Origin: CAZWMK01 sp964635065
Lineage (GTDB): Bacteria; Pseudomonadota; Alphaproteobacteria; Sphingomonadales; Sphingomonadaceae
Assembly: GCA_964635065.1 (NCBI GenBank)
Contig: CAZWMK010000036.1
Location: forward strand, 1 to 19,270
Direction: 5' to 3'
Length of the DNA: 19,270 nt
Each line of letters opens with the position of its first letter. Position 1 is the first letter of the stretch. Below are positions 1 through 7,096 of this stretch, piece by piece. The notes beneath the pieces were generated by a model. That model was not told where the DNA came from. It ran no database searches and worked only from the letters and a program-made list of their open reading frames with translations. A program made the translations under genes and the position numbers.

Positions 1-1
1 C

Positions 2-145
2 AGCATGGATGGCCGGGGCCGGTGGATCACCTATTACAACACCCAGCGTCCGCACGCGGGCCTCGCCGGGCGAACCCCGGTCGAGGCCTATCGACGGGGC
101 GGGCGATCTGATCAAGCAGGCGGCATGAACGACAGCCGTGATTAG
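2..145 (+). CDS. IS3-family transposase, C-terminal end (cut by window edge)
   Basis: An open frame runs in from the left edge and stops with TAG at 143-145. Its 47 residues include the block YYNTQRPHAGL followed by RTPVEAYRRGG. This is the usual C-terminal end of the DDE integrase core of IS3-family OrfB transposases (Y-N-x-x-R-P-H, then a short P-x-E-x-Y motif). The catalytic DDE residues and the upstream OrfA would lie before the window, so whether the element is intact cannot be judged. The stop is 44 bp from a probable IS end, the normal spacing for this family. The exact subgroup is not determined. Confidence 0.85.
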   Translation, partial: SMDGRGRWITYYNTQRPHAGLAGRTPVEAYRRGGRSDQAGGMNDSRD

Positions 146-162
146 CTTAACTTAGCCGCCAA

Positions 163-189
163 ACTGTCCAAGAAGTCGGCGCCACCTCA
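163..189 (+). repeat. Probable right terminal inverted repeat of the IS element
   Basis: Read on the minus strand this stretch starts TGAGGTGGCGCCGAC and continues CTTGGACAG. Beginning with TGA, having a GC-rich outer part, and sitting just after the transposase stop all fit an IS3-type terminus. The matching left end is outside the window, so the boundary at 189 is inferred. A 3-5 bp target duplication would begin at 190. Confidence 0.5.
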
Positions 190-194
190 CTGCC

Positions 195-875
195 TCAAGC
201 AGGGGGAATGCCGAGATACATATGGGAAATATTGTAAAGTTCTTTTTGTATTGGTGAAATATAGTCTTGATATGATTGTGCGCTGTTGCGAGGGTAGTGC
301 AAGCTCTGAAGCGCAAGTGTATTGTATACTATGCAGTTGAGGCTGCATGCTGTGTGTTTTATGTTTTCTATGCTCAGGGATTGGGCGTGTGGCATGAGGA
401 GTTTTTCAAAACCTTCCTCGACATGCCTCAGGAGCCTCTCTGCTTCCTCGGCGATCATCGGATCGTCAAGCCTTTGGCGTTCGACAAAACTGATCAGGGC
501 ATGATCGGAATCGAAACCGCTGAACATGACATCGAGATAAACCTGCAATGACTCCCGCGCTGTCAGGGACCGTGCATCGACCTTATCGATGATCGCGTCA
601 TACTGTATCTTGCGGGTGCGATAATAAGAGCCGATCACTGTCTGCAGGATCGCCCGTTTGTCGCTAAAGCGGGTGTAGATGGCGCCGACCGACACCTTGG
701 CAATGCGCGAGATTTCGGCAATCGACGTTGCATCATAGCCTTTTTCGCAAAACAGGGTAACGGCGGCGTCGATGACCTTGACGAGCGATTTCTTGCTGCG
801 TTCCTGCTGCGGTTCTATCAGCCATTGCGAACGATTGGCCCATTCGATCACGCTCTTGATGGTGGTTGTCGGCAT
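195..875 (-). CDS. TetR/AcrR-family transcriptional regulator
   Basis: The 226-residue protein has an N-terminal TetR DNA-binding domain. After about 25 extra residues comes a helix with AAVTLFCEKGYDATSIAEIS, then the helix-turn-helix at about 51-70 ending VSVGAIYTRFSDKRAIL, the typical TetR recognition helix and following helix. The C-terminal ligand-binding half is not recognisable to a ligand class. It is divergent from the P450 operon, with a palindrome and promoter in the shared 268-bp region, so it probably represses that operon and perhaps itself. The ATG at 875 has only a weak ribosome site. The last third of the gene is clearly AT-richer than its neighbours, and the stop lies 6 bp from the probable IS end, so the 3' end may have been altered by the insertion. 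The family call is firm; the target is inferred. Confidence 0.88.
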   Translation of the reverse strand: MPTTTIKSVIEWANRSQWLIEPQQERSKKSLVKVIDAAVTLFCEKGYDATSIAEISRIAKVSVGAIYTRFSDKRAILQTVIGSYYRTRKIQYDAIIDKVDARSLTARESLQVYLDVMFSGFDSDHALISFVERQRLDDPMIAEEAERLLRHVEEGFEKLLMPHAQSLSIENIKHTACSLNCIVYNTLALQSLHYPRNSAQSYQDYISPIQKELYNISHMYLGIPPA

Positions 876-992
876 ATGACGTGATCAATCCATCTATGTT
901 CCGGACATGCTGGCACAATGGCGGCGCACCATGACGGCGTCTCATGCGTCCACCTCCTAGCAACGGCCGGCTTGTGCGCCAGCAGCCGCAGC

Positions 993-1021
993 TTGACAGA
1001 AGTCGTATCTGAATCAATGAT
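993..1021 (+). promoter_or_regulatory. Candidate sigma-70-type promoter of the P450 operon
   Basis: A perfect TTGACA at 993-998 is followed after 17 bp by AATGAT (1016-1021), which matches four of six bases of TATAAT. It lies about 120 bp before the P450 start, in the right direction, and its -10 region runs into the palindrome at 1020-1039. It was read by eye only; the -35 is strong and the -10 weak. Confidence 0.5.
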
Positions 1022-1040
1022 CAGAATCATAATTCTGATA
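1006..1040. promoter_or_regulatory. Candidate TetR operator: palindrome with an extra half-site
   Basis: ATCAGAAT at 1020-1027 and ATTCTGAT at 1032-1039 form a perfect 8-bp inverted repeat around the 4-bp spacer CATA. A further half-site, TATCTGAAT at 1006-1014, matches the extended right arm (TATCAGAAT on the minus strand) at eight of nine positions. Size and symmetry suit a TetR dimer, and binding would cover the -10 region of the P450 promoter. Control by the adjacent TetR gene is an inference from position. Confidence 0.6.
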
Positions 1041-1132
1041 CTGTTCAGGCAAAACAAATGGCAAGGCCGGTGACATCCGGATCCGAAGCCCGCCGGCAGA
1101 TCAGGCAATGAAGCGCAAAGCGCTGCATTTGG

Positions 1133-1138
1133 GGAGGT
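1133..1138 (+). promoter_or_regulatory. Ribosome binding site that decides a TTG start for the P450
   Basis: GGAGGT lies 5 bp before the TTG at 1144. The upstream in-frame ATG at 1108 has no comparable site. This favours the 425-residue form over the 437-residue form. Confidence 0.7.
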
Positions 1139-1143
1139 GTCAG

Positions 1144-2421
1144 TTGAATACCGAAGAGACCACGCAGGGTGGAGGCAAAACCTTTGCCGATCCGGCAACG
1201 GTTGAATGTCCGTTTCCCTTCTATGACTATCTGCTGGAACAAGGGCCGGTTTACCGCGATCCTGTGACGGGCTTTTACGTCGTCAGCCATTATGACGATG
1301 TGCGTCATGTGCTGATGTCGCCCCAGATTTTCATCAGCAGCGGCATCGTCGAGCATGTCCGCACCGGTGTCCATGCCGATCGCGCCGAACGGATGCGCCA
1401 GATATACCGCGAGCGAGGCTGGTTGCCCGGCCCGTCGCTGTCACAGCAGGACGATCCGCGTCACAAGGAAACGCGGAGTATTTTCGAACAGGCCTTTCGC
1501 GCCAGCCGGATCAAGGAGCTTGATCCGGTTGTCGAAGAGGAAGCCTATCGCCTTGTTGACAGCTTTGTGAACGACGGTCGCTGCGAGTTCGTCAGTCAAT
1601 ATGCCGTGCCGCTGCCACTGACGGTGATCGGCGTTCAAATGGGCGCAGACCCTGCCGATCTGCCGCAGATCAAGAAATGGACCGAGGCCTGGATCAAGCG
1701 GCTCGGCCTGCTCCAGACTGAGGAAGACGAACTGGCATCGGTCGAAGCCGAGATTGAATCGCAGCATTTCTTCAAGCGCATCTTCGACAATCTGCGCGCC
1801 CAGCCCAATGACACGCTATTGAGCGACCTCGTCAACACGCCGATGAGCAATGGCCAGTGTCTGACCGATAATGAACTGTTCGCGCACATCATGGCCGATA
1901 CCTTCGTAGGCGGCAGCGAGACGACGACGAACGCCCTGTCGGCGGGCATCATGCTGCTCGCACAAAACCCCGATCAGGCGGCGCTGTTGCGTAGCGATCC
2001 CGACCGCTATCTGAGGCCCTTCCTTGAAGAAGTGCTGCGGCTGGAATCCCCGGTGCAGATCCTGCACCGCATCGCCGGTTGCGATACCGAGATCCGGGGC
2101 GTGCCGATCCCGAAAGGCGCACTTTTGGGCGTGTGCTATGGCGCGGCCAACCGTGATCCGCAGCAATTCGGCTGCCCGTCGAAGCTGGATGTCCAGCGGC
2201 CAACACCCGGCGCGCATGTCGCCTTTGGCGCGGGCGTGCACCACTGCCTGGGTGCGCCCTTGGCCCGGCGCGAACTCTATTGGGGCTTCAAGGCCGTGCT
2301 CGACCGGCTCGACGATATCCAGCTCGACGACAATCTGAACGATTACCAGCACCACCCGCACATGATGCTGCGTGCGCTGAAGGAACTGCATATCACCTTC
2401 AAGCCGCGGGAGCGTGCATGA
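1144..2421 (+). CDS. Cytochrome P450 (soluble bacterial type)
   Basis: This is a haem monooxygenase of 425 residues, a normal length for soluble bacterial P450s, with no membrane anchor. The I-helix motif ADTFVGGSETT is at about 251-261, with an acid-threonine pair for oxygen activation. The ExxR motif is EVLR at 296-299. The haem loop is FGAGVHHCLG with the ligand Cys368, followed by APLARRE. It would insert oxygen into a substrate using electrons from a ferredoxin and reductase, neither of which is in the window. It is first in a tight operon and overlaps the next gene by ATGA. TTG at 1144 was chosen for its strong GGAGGT; ATG at 1108 is the alternative. The CYP family and substrate cannot be assigned from motifs alone. 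Confidence 0.95.
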   Translation: MNTEETTQGGGKTFADPATVECPFPFYDYLLEQGPVYRDPVTGFYVVSHYDDVRHVLMSPQIFISSGIVEHVRTGVHADRAERMRQIYRERGWLPGPSLSQQDDPRHKETRSIFEQAFRASRIKELDPVVEEEAYRLVDSFVNDGRCEFVSQYAVPLPLTVIGVQMGADPADLPQIKKWTEAWIKRLGLLQTEEDELASVEAEIESQHFFKRIFDNLRAQPNDTLLSDLVNTPMSNGQCLTDNELFAHIMADTFVGGSETTTNALSAGIMLLAQNPDQAALLRSDPDRYLRPFLEEVLRLESPVQILHRIAGCDTEIRGVPIPKGALLGVCYGAANRDPQQFGCPSKLDVQRPTPGAHVAFGAGVHHCLGAPLARRELYWGFKAVLDRLDDIQLDDNLNDYQHHPHMMLRALKELHITFKPRERA

Positions 2422-2876
2422 GCGATGATCTGGCCCGCCGCGTTGCGCTGATCGAGGACCGCGAGGCGATCCGTCGGCTGAAGCATCTTTACTGCCGCCT
2501 GTGCGACAATGGTTATGATGCCGACGGCCTCGTCGCGCTGTTCACCGAAGACGGTGTGTGGGACGCAGGCGAGGGCTATGGGTGCTATGTCGGCAAGGCG
2601 GCGATGCGTGCCTTTTTCGAGGAGATGCCGAAAGCTGTCAGCTTTTCGGTGCACACGGCGCTGAACGATATCATCGACGTGAACGGCGACGAGGCGACCG
2701 CGCACTGGCGTGCGATCATTCCGTCCACCTTCCGCACCGAAACTGGCGGCGAACCGCATTGGCTGTTTGTCGAATATGATGACGCCTTCCGCCGGGTGAA
2801 TGGGCAGTGGCTGTTCACGCGCTGCCGGTCGATCATCCATGCCAGCGGGCCGCATGGTGCGGGATGGGTCGCATGA
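2418..2876 (+). CDS. SnoaL/NTF2-like protein (putative dehydratase or isomerase)
   Basis: A 152-residue protein that opens with the usual SnoaL-type helix, DREAIRRLKHLYCRLCDNGYDADGLVALFTEDGVWD, given here only as landmarks: DREAIRRL near residue 15 and FTEDGVWD near 43. The rest fits a cone-shaped alpha+beta barrel ending in FRRVNGQWLFTRCRS. Family members include steroid delta-isomerases, polyketide cyclases, scytalone-type and steroid dehydratases, and non-catalytic proteins. The start overlaps the P450 stop (ATGA) and its stop overlaps the next start, so translation is probably coupled. Action on the P450 or OYE product is inferred; the reaction is unknown. Confidence 0.82.
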   Translation: MSDDLARRVALIEDREAIRRLKHLYCRLCDNGYDADGLVALFTEDGVWDAGEGYGCYVGKAAMRAFFEEMPKAVSFSVHTALNDIIDVNGDEATAHWRAIIPSTFRTETGGEPHWLFVEYDDAFRRVNGQWLFTRCRSIIHASGPHGAGWVA

Positions 2877-4024
2877 CGGTGACCGACCAGGCCATCGCTG
2901 CTGCAGCGGCACCACTGTTCGAACCATGCCGGATCGGAAGCCTGTCGCTCAGAAACCGCATTGTCATGCCGCCAATGACGCGCTGCTTTTCGCCCGGCGG
3001 CGTGCCGGGCGACGATGTCGCCGCCTATTATCGCAGGCGTGCGGAAAATGATGTTGGTCTGCTGATCACGGAAGGTGCGTGGATTCCGCATCCGGGCGCG
3101 GCGAACGAGGACAATGCGCCGCGCTTTTACGGCGAGGATGCGCTGGCCGGCTGGAAGAAGGTTGTGGACGAAGTGCATGCGGCGGGCGGCAAGATCATGC
3201 CGCAGTTGTGGCATGTCGGGCTTCAGGTGCGCCCGCAGATCGAAGGGCTTTATGCCGACGATGGCGCCCTCGATCCCGCCCAGGTCGGACCGTCGGGCAT
3301 GGTTGGCGGCATTGGCCGTCCGCTGACAAAACTTGCGCGCGATATGACACAGGCCGACATCGATTCGGTTATCGACGCCTATGCGACCAGCGCCCATTCG
3401 GCATGGCAGCTTGGCTTCGACGGCATCGCGCTGCACGGCGCGCATGGTTACATCATCGACCAGTTCCTGTGGGACAAGACCAATCTGCGCGGCGACCGCT
3501 ATGGCGGCAGCATTGCGGCGCGGTCGCAGTTCGGTGCCGAGGTGGTGGCCGAAATCCGGCGGCGCACCAGTCCCGATTTTCCGATCATGATGCGGCTATC
3601 GCAGTGGAAGGCGCATGATTACAGCGCGCAACTGGTTGAAACGCCTCAGGAACTGGAGGCGTTGCTTCAGCCTTTCGTCGATGCGGGCGTCGATATTTTC
3701 GACTGTTCGCAGCGCCGTTTCTGGGAAACCGAATTCGGGTCGGACATGAATCTGGCGGGCTGGACGCGCAAGCTATCGGGCAAGCCGTCGATGACGGTCG
3801 GCTCGGTCAGTCTCAACCAGGAGCTGTTCGCGACACTGTTTGGCGAAACCGCGGAACCAGCAAGCATCGACCGGCTGATCGACATGTTTGACCGCGGCGA
3901 TTTCGATCTGGTCGCGGTTGGACGGGCGCTGATCGCCAATCCCGACTGGGTGAGCATCGTGCGTGACGGACGCTTCTCGGCGCTCAGAAGCTACGCACCG
4001 TCGATGCTGGAAACGCTGCACTAG
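2873..4024 (+). CDS. Old-yellow-enzyme family NADH:flavin oxidoreductase
   Basis: A single-domain FMN TIM-barrel protein of 383 residues. It starts FEPCRIGSLSLRNRIVMPPMTR, seen as LRNRI then MPPMTR near residues 27-37, the classic OYE opening. The substrate and FMN region has QLWH at 111-114 and LHGAHGY at 187-193 (His188, His191), followed by DQFL and RYGGS. The late phosphate-binding part contains VAVGRALIANPDW. There is no C-terminal Fe-S/FAD extension, unlike 2-enoate reductase and bile-acid BaiCD/H types of about 650 residues. Likely roles are reduction of an enone C=C bond, or the reverse dehydrogenation, in a ring system. ATG at 2873 overlaps the previous stop by 4 bp; upstream in-frame starts lie inside the previous gene. 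The exact reaction is unknown. Confidence 0.92.
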   Translation: MTVTDQAIAAAAAPLFEPCRIGSLSLRNRIVMPPMTRCFSPGGVPGDDVAAYYRRRAENDVGLLITEGAWIPHPGAANEDNAPRFYGEDALAGWKKVVDEVHAAGGKIMPQLWHVGLQVRPQIEGLYADDGALDPAQVGPSGMVGGIGRPLTKLARDMTQADIDSVIDAYATSAHSAWQLGFDGIALHGAHGYIIDQFLWDKTNLRGDRYGGSIAARSQFGAEVVAEIRRRTSPDFPIMMRLSQWKAHDYSAQLVETPQELEALLQPFVDAGVDIFDCSQRRFWETEFGSDMNLAGWTRKLSGKPSMTVGSVSLNQELFATLFGETAEPASIDRLIDMFDRGDFDLVAVGRALIANPDWVSIVRDGRFSALRSYAPSMLETLH

Positions 4025-4063
4025 GCAGCGGGGGCTGGAAACGCTGTACTAGGCAGCAGGGGG
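4007..4063 (+). repeat. Near-perfect tandem duplication across the OYE stop codon
   Basis: A 28-bp unit (4007-4034) starting CTGGAAACGCTG is followed at once by a 29-bp copy (4035-4063). The first 23 bp match at 22 positions (one C-to-T change), and the second copy carries an extra A before its run of G. Each copy contains an in-frame-looking TAG, and the second supplies the G-rich ribosome site of the VOC gene. Confidence 0.9.
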
Positions 4064-4071
4064 AGAAGAAC

Positions 4072-4635
4072 ATGGTGCAGACAGACTTGCCGCCGAACAT
4101 TTCGCGCGCGCTGGGGCCGATCATGCAGATCGCCTTCGTGCCGGAGGATTTCGAGGCTGCGCTCGATTTCTGGACAAAGACGATGGGGGTGGGGCCATTT
4201 TACATGCTCGACCATATCCCGCTCGTCGGCGCGCGCTATCGTGGGGTGCCGACCGATGTCGATCAAAGTGCGGCGCTCGGCTACTGGGGCGACATGCAGA
4301 TAGAACTGATCGTGCAGCATAACGATGCACCATCGACCTACCGCGAATGGCGGCAGGCCGGTCGTGAAGGCGTGCATCATGTGGGTGTCGCCATTCCCGA
4401 CATGGCATCGGCGAAGGCGATGCTGGAGGGCATCGGTGGCGTCGTTGTGCACGAAGCGGAGCTGCCGGGCGGGGCCCAGGCGACTTATGTCGAGATGCCG
4501 GGGGATTCCCCCATTGTCGAGTTGATCCATCTCGATCCGAAGTTCGACAAACTTTTTGATTTCATCAAGCGGGCGGCTGTCGGTTGGGACGGAAAAGACC
4601 CGGTCCGGGCGATTCCGCCCGAAAGCGCGTGGTGA
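4072..4635 (+). CDS. VOC superfamily (glyoxalase/bleomycin-resistance fold) protein
   Basis: A 187-residue protein with two paired beta-alpha-beta modules. The first is MQIAFVPEDFEAALDFW from residue 18, with MQIELI at 75-80. The second is GVHHVGVAIPDM from 100, ending with SPIVELIHLD near 146-155. The usual metal positions appear to hold Gln19, Glu78, His102 or His103, and Glu150, so a divalent metal site is plausible. VOC enzymes include epimerases, lyases, isomerases and extradiol dioxygenases; this one has the short two-module form also seen in methylmalonyl-CoA epimerase-like proteins. GGGGGAG at about 4059-4065 precedes the ATG. It is fourth in the P450 operon, which makes a catabolic isomerase or lyase role the best inference. 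Confidence 0.85.
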   Translation: MVQTDLPPNISRALGPIMQIAFVPEDFEAALDFWTKTMGVGPFYMLDHIPLVGARYRGVPTDVDQSAALGYWGDMQIELIVQHNDAPSTYREWRQAGREGVHHVGVAIPDMASAKAMLEGIGGVVVHEAELPGGAQATYVEMPGDSPIVELIHLDPKFDKLFDFIKRAAVGWDGKDPVRAIPPESAW

Positions 4636-4667
4636 GCATCAACCGATAATCTGGGGAGGACGTTATT

Positions 4668-6992
4668 ATGAAACAATCGAAACATACCGGACGTGCGCTT
4701 TGGCGGCTAGCCCTGACGAGCGGCGGCACTGCACTGGCGCTGGTGGCGACAAGCGCCGCAGCACAAGAGGGAGCAGTATCTGCGGCGGCTGTTGAAAGCA
4801 GCAGCGGCGGGCTCGAAGAAATCATCGTGACCGCGCAAAAACGTGCCGAAAACCTACAAACCGTGCCGATTGCCGTTTCGGCTGTCACGGGTGAGACGGT
4901 GGAACGCCTGCAGGCTGTATCGTTGCAGGGGCTGCAAGGGTCTGTGCCATCGATCCAGATCGGCAGCTTCTCGAACACGCCGAACACCGCCGTCTTCTCG
5001 ATCCGTGGCATCGGTGTCATCGATCCCGATCCCTATGCCGGCAACACTGTGTCGATCGTCGTCGACGGCATCCCGCAATATTTCAGCTATGGCGCGCTTC
5101 TGGACCTGTTCGATGTCGACCGCATCGAAATCCTGCGCGGACCGCAGGGCACGCTGTTTGGCGCGAACACGACGGGCGGCGTGGTCAACGTGGTCACGCG
5201 CCAGCCGACCGGAGAATTCGGCGGCAAGGCTGAAGTGACGGTCGGCAACTGGAACCGTCTGGATGTCAAGGCGGCTCTGGACTTTCCGCTGATCGAGGAC
5301 AAGCTGGCGGGCAAGCTGGCCATCATGCACCATAGCCGCGACGGCTGGCACACCAATATCGTCGATGGCACTGACATGGGATCCCGCGATGTCACATCGC
5401 TGCGTGGCTATCTCAAATATACGCCTGGGGAAGATTTTACGGCGACGCTGATCGGCGAATATACCCGCACCAGAAACGGCGCGCCGATGGTGGTGAATGG
5501 CGCAGTGCCGGGTGAGGCGCTGTATATTCCACAAGGTCCGCTCGCTGGCGCGGCCTTGCCGATGTATGCGTCGCCCTGCCTGCCGGCGGGCCAGCGCTGT
5601 CGTGCGCCCAAGAAATATTATTCGGGCAATTCGGGCGAACCGGATCGCTCCGACATGGACAATTATCGCCTGACCCTGACGATGGACTGGTCGAATACGG
5701 CCGTTGGCGATGTGACCGCCATTACGGGCTATCGCCATTTCGTGCTGCATGAAGCCACCGATCAGGATGGCTCGGCGATTTTCTATCACGGCAATCGCCG
5801 TCGCACCGAAGGCTGGCAGTTCAGCCAGGAACTGCGCACGTCGGTCGATCTGACCGACGGCGTCAACCTGCTGGTTGGCGGCTCCTACATGAAGACGCAC
5901 TACAACCATTACCAGAACTATGTCATCGAATTTGCCGCACCCGGTTTCCGGCAATATTCGACGCAAAATCAGGACAACTGGTCGGGATCGCTGTTCGCAC
6001 ATACCTATATCGACCTGACCGACAAACTGCGCCTGCAGGCCGGCCTGCGCTATACGCATGAAAAGACCGATATGGTCGACGGCGTATTTGATTTCCTGAA
6101 CTTTTCTGGTCCTGCCATCTATCAGGGCGACACGCCGCTGGGCGGTTTCAACGTCAGCGGCAAGAAGTCTTGGGACAAGGTGGGCTGGAAGGTCGGTCTT
6201 GATTATCAGGCAAATGACGATCTGCTGCTCTATGGCTATTACGCCCGCGGCTTCAAATCGGGCGGCTTCGTGGGCCGTATCACGCTGCCGCAGGACATCG
6301 GGCCGTTCAATCCCGAAACGGTCGATACCTTTGAACTTGGCTTGAAAGCCGATTGGTTCGACAATCGTTTGCGCACCAACCTGTCGGCATTTTACACCAG
6401 CTACAAAGACATGCAGCTGGCGCAAATCTACTTTGCACCGAATGAGCAAGGGGTGCTGGTCAACGGCAACACGATCCTCAATGCGGCGAAAGCCGAGATC
6501 AAGGGGGTCGAGATGGATGCCGAGGTCGTTGTTATCGATGGCATGAAACTGAATGGCGCGGTGACCTATCTCGATGCCACCTACAAGACGTTCGACTACG
6601 CCGATATTGACACGAACGGCAATAGGGTGGTGCGCAATCTCGCGGGCTTCAGCTTGCAGAACGCACCCAAATGGGCCGGCACGGCCGGTGCGACCTATGA
6701 ATTCGCGCTTGGCGCCGGCCAGATGACAGCCAGTGCCGTCTATACCTACACCGGCAAGAAATATAATTATTCGCTGCTCAATACGCCGCGCGCGACCGTG
6801 CAGCCGATGCATTATGTCAATGCCAACCTTGAATGGTCACCAGACAGCGAACGCTGGACGATTGGCCTGTGGGGACGAAACCTGTTCGACAACCGCTATA
6901 TTGCCAGCGTTTACGATGCGCCGGGGGTGTTTGGCCTCGTGAATTACGGGCCGCCACGCGAATATGGTCTGACGTTCAAATATAACTGGTAG
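4668..6992 (+). CDS. TonB-dependent outer-membrane receptor
   Basis: A 774-residue outer-membrane transporter. The signal peptide covers about residues 1-32, with cleavage near SAAA/QE. A TonB box EEIIVTAQK follows at 50-58, as in many sphingomonad receptors. The plug domain contains RIEILRGPQGTLFGANTTGG and then VVNVVTRQP. The rest is a 22-strand barrel-like sequence ending in an aromatic residue, YGLTFKYNW, as expected for outer-membrane insertion. GGGGAGGA stands before the ATG. Sphingomonads often place such receptors in catabolic operons, where they take up aromatic, terpenoid or glycan substrates as well as iron chelates. Being last in this operon suggests uptake of the operon's substrate; no iron-uptake genes are nearby. 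A perfect terminator follows 53 bp after the stop. Confidence 0.95.
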   Translation: MKQSKHTGRALWRLALTSGGTALALVATSAAAQEGAVSAAAVESSSGGLEEIIVTAQKRAENLQTVPIAVSAVTGETVERLQAVSLQGLQGSVPSIQIGSFSNTPNTAVFSIRGIGVIDPDPYAGNTVSIVVDGIPQYFSYGALLDLFDVDRIEILRGPQGTLFGANTTGGVVNVVTRQPTGEFGGKAEVTVGNWNRLDVKAALDFPLIEDKLAGKLAIMHHSRDGWHTNIVDGTDMGSRDVTSLRGYLKYTPGEDFTATLIGEYTRTRNGAPMVVNGAVPGEALYIPQGPLAGAALPMYASPCLPAGQRCRAPKKYYSGNSGEPDRSDMDNYRLTLTMDWSNTAVGDVTAITGYRHFVLHEATDQDGSAIFYHGNRRRTEGWQFSQELRTSVDLTDGVNLLVGGSYMKTHYNHYQNYVIEFAAPGFRQYSTQNQDNWSGSLFAHTYIDLTDKLRLQAGLRYTHEKTDMVDGVFDFLNFSGPAIYQGDTPLGGFNVSGKKSWDKVGWKVGLDYQANDDLLLYGYYARGFKSGGFVGRITLPQDIGPFNPETVDTFELGLKADWFDNRLRTNLSAFYTSYKDMQLAQIYFAPNEQGVLVNGNTILNAAKAEIKGVEMDAEVVVIDGMKLNGAVTYLDATYKTFDYADIDTNGNRVVRNLAGFSLQNAPKWAGTAGATYEFALGAGQMTASAVYTYTGKKYNYSLLNTPRATVQPMHYVNANLEWSPDSERWTIGLWGRNLFDNRYIASVYDAPGVFGLVNYGPPREYGLTFKYNW

Positions 6993-6997
6993 GACAT

Positions 6998-7035
6998 TCG
7001 AGCCAGGCGTCCGCATTCAGCGGCGCCTGGCTCGA
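6998..7035. repeat. Perfect 12-bp inverted repeat after the receptor gene
   Basis: TCGAGCCAGGCG (6998-7009) and CGCCTGGCTCGA (7024-7035) pair perfectly around a 14-nt loop, only 5 bp after the receptor stop. There is no T run behind it, so it is more likely an RNA 3'-end stabilising hairpin or an attenuated first terminator than a full intrinsic terminator. Confidence 0.7.
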
Positions 7036-7045
7036 CGGAAATGAA

Positions 7046-7078
7046 AAAAGCGCCCGCAAGGTTCTTGCGGGCGCTTTT
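7046..7078. terminator. Bidirectional intrinsic terminator
   Basis: AAAAGCGCCCGCAAG (7046-7060) pairs perfectly with CTTGCGGGCGCTTTT (7064-7078) around a 3-nt loop. A run of A on one side and T on the other gives a U tail on both strands. It sits between the receptor gene (plus) and the AhpD-like gene (minus), which converge here. Confidence 0.93.
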
Positions 7079-7096
7079 GCATTCGTTCGGTTGCGA

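Noticed and set aside
4854..6812. 652-codon minus-strand open frame opposite the TonB receptor
   Set aside because: Arg/His/Ile-rich, no recognisable domain, no ribosome site; it is the antisense shadow of a clear receptor gene in GC-rich DNA.
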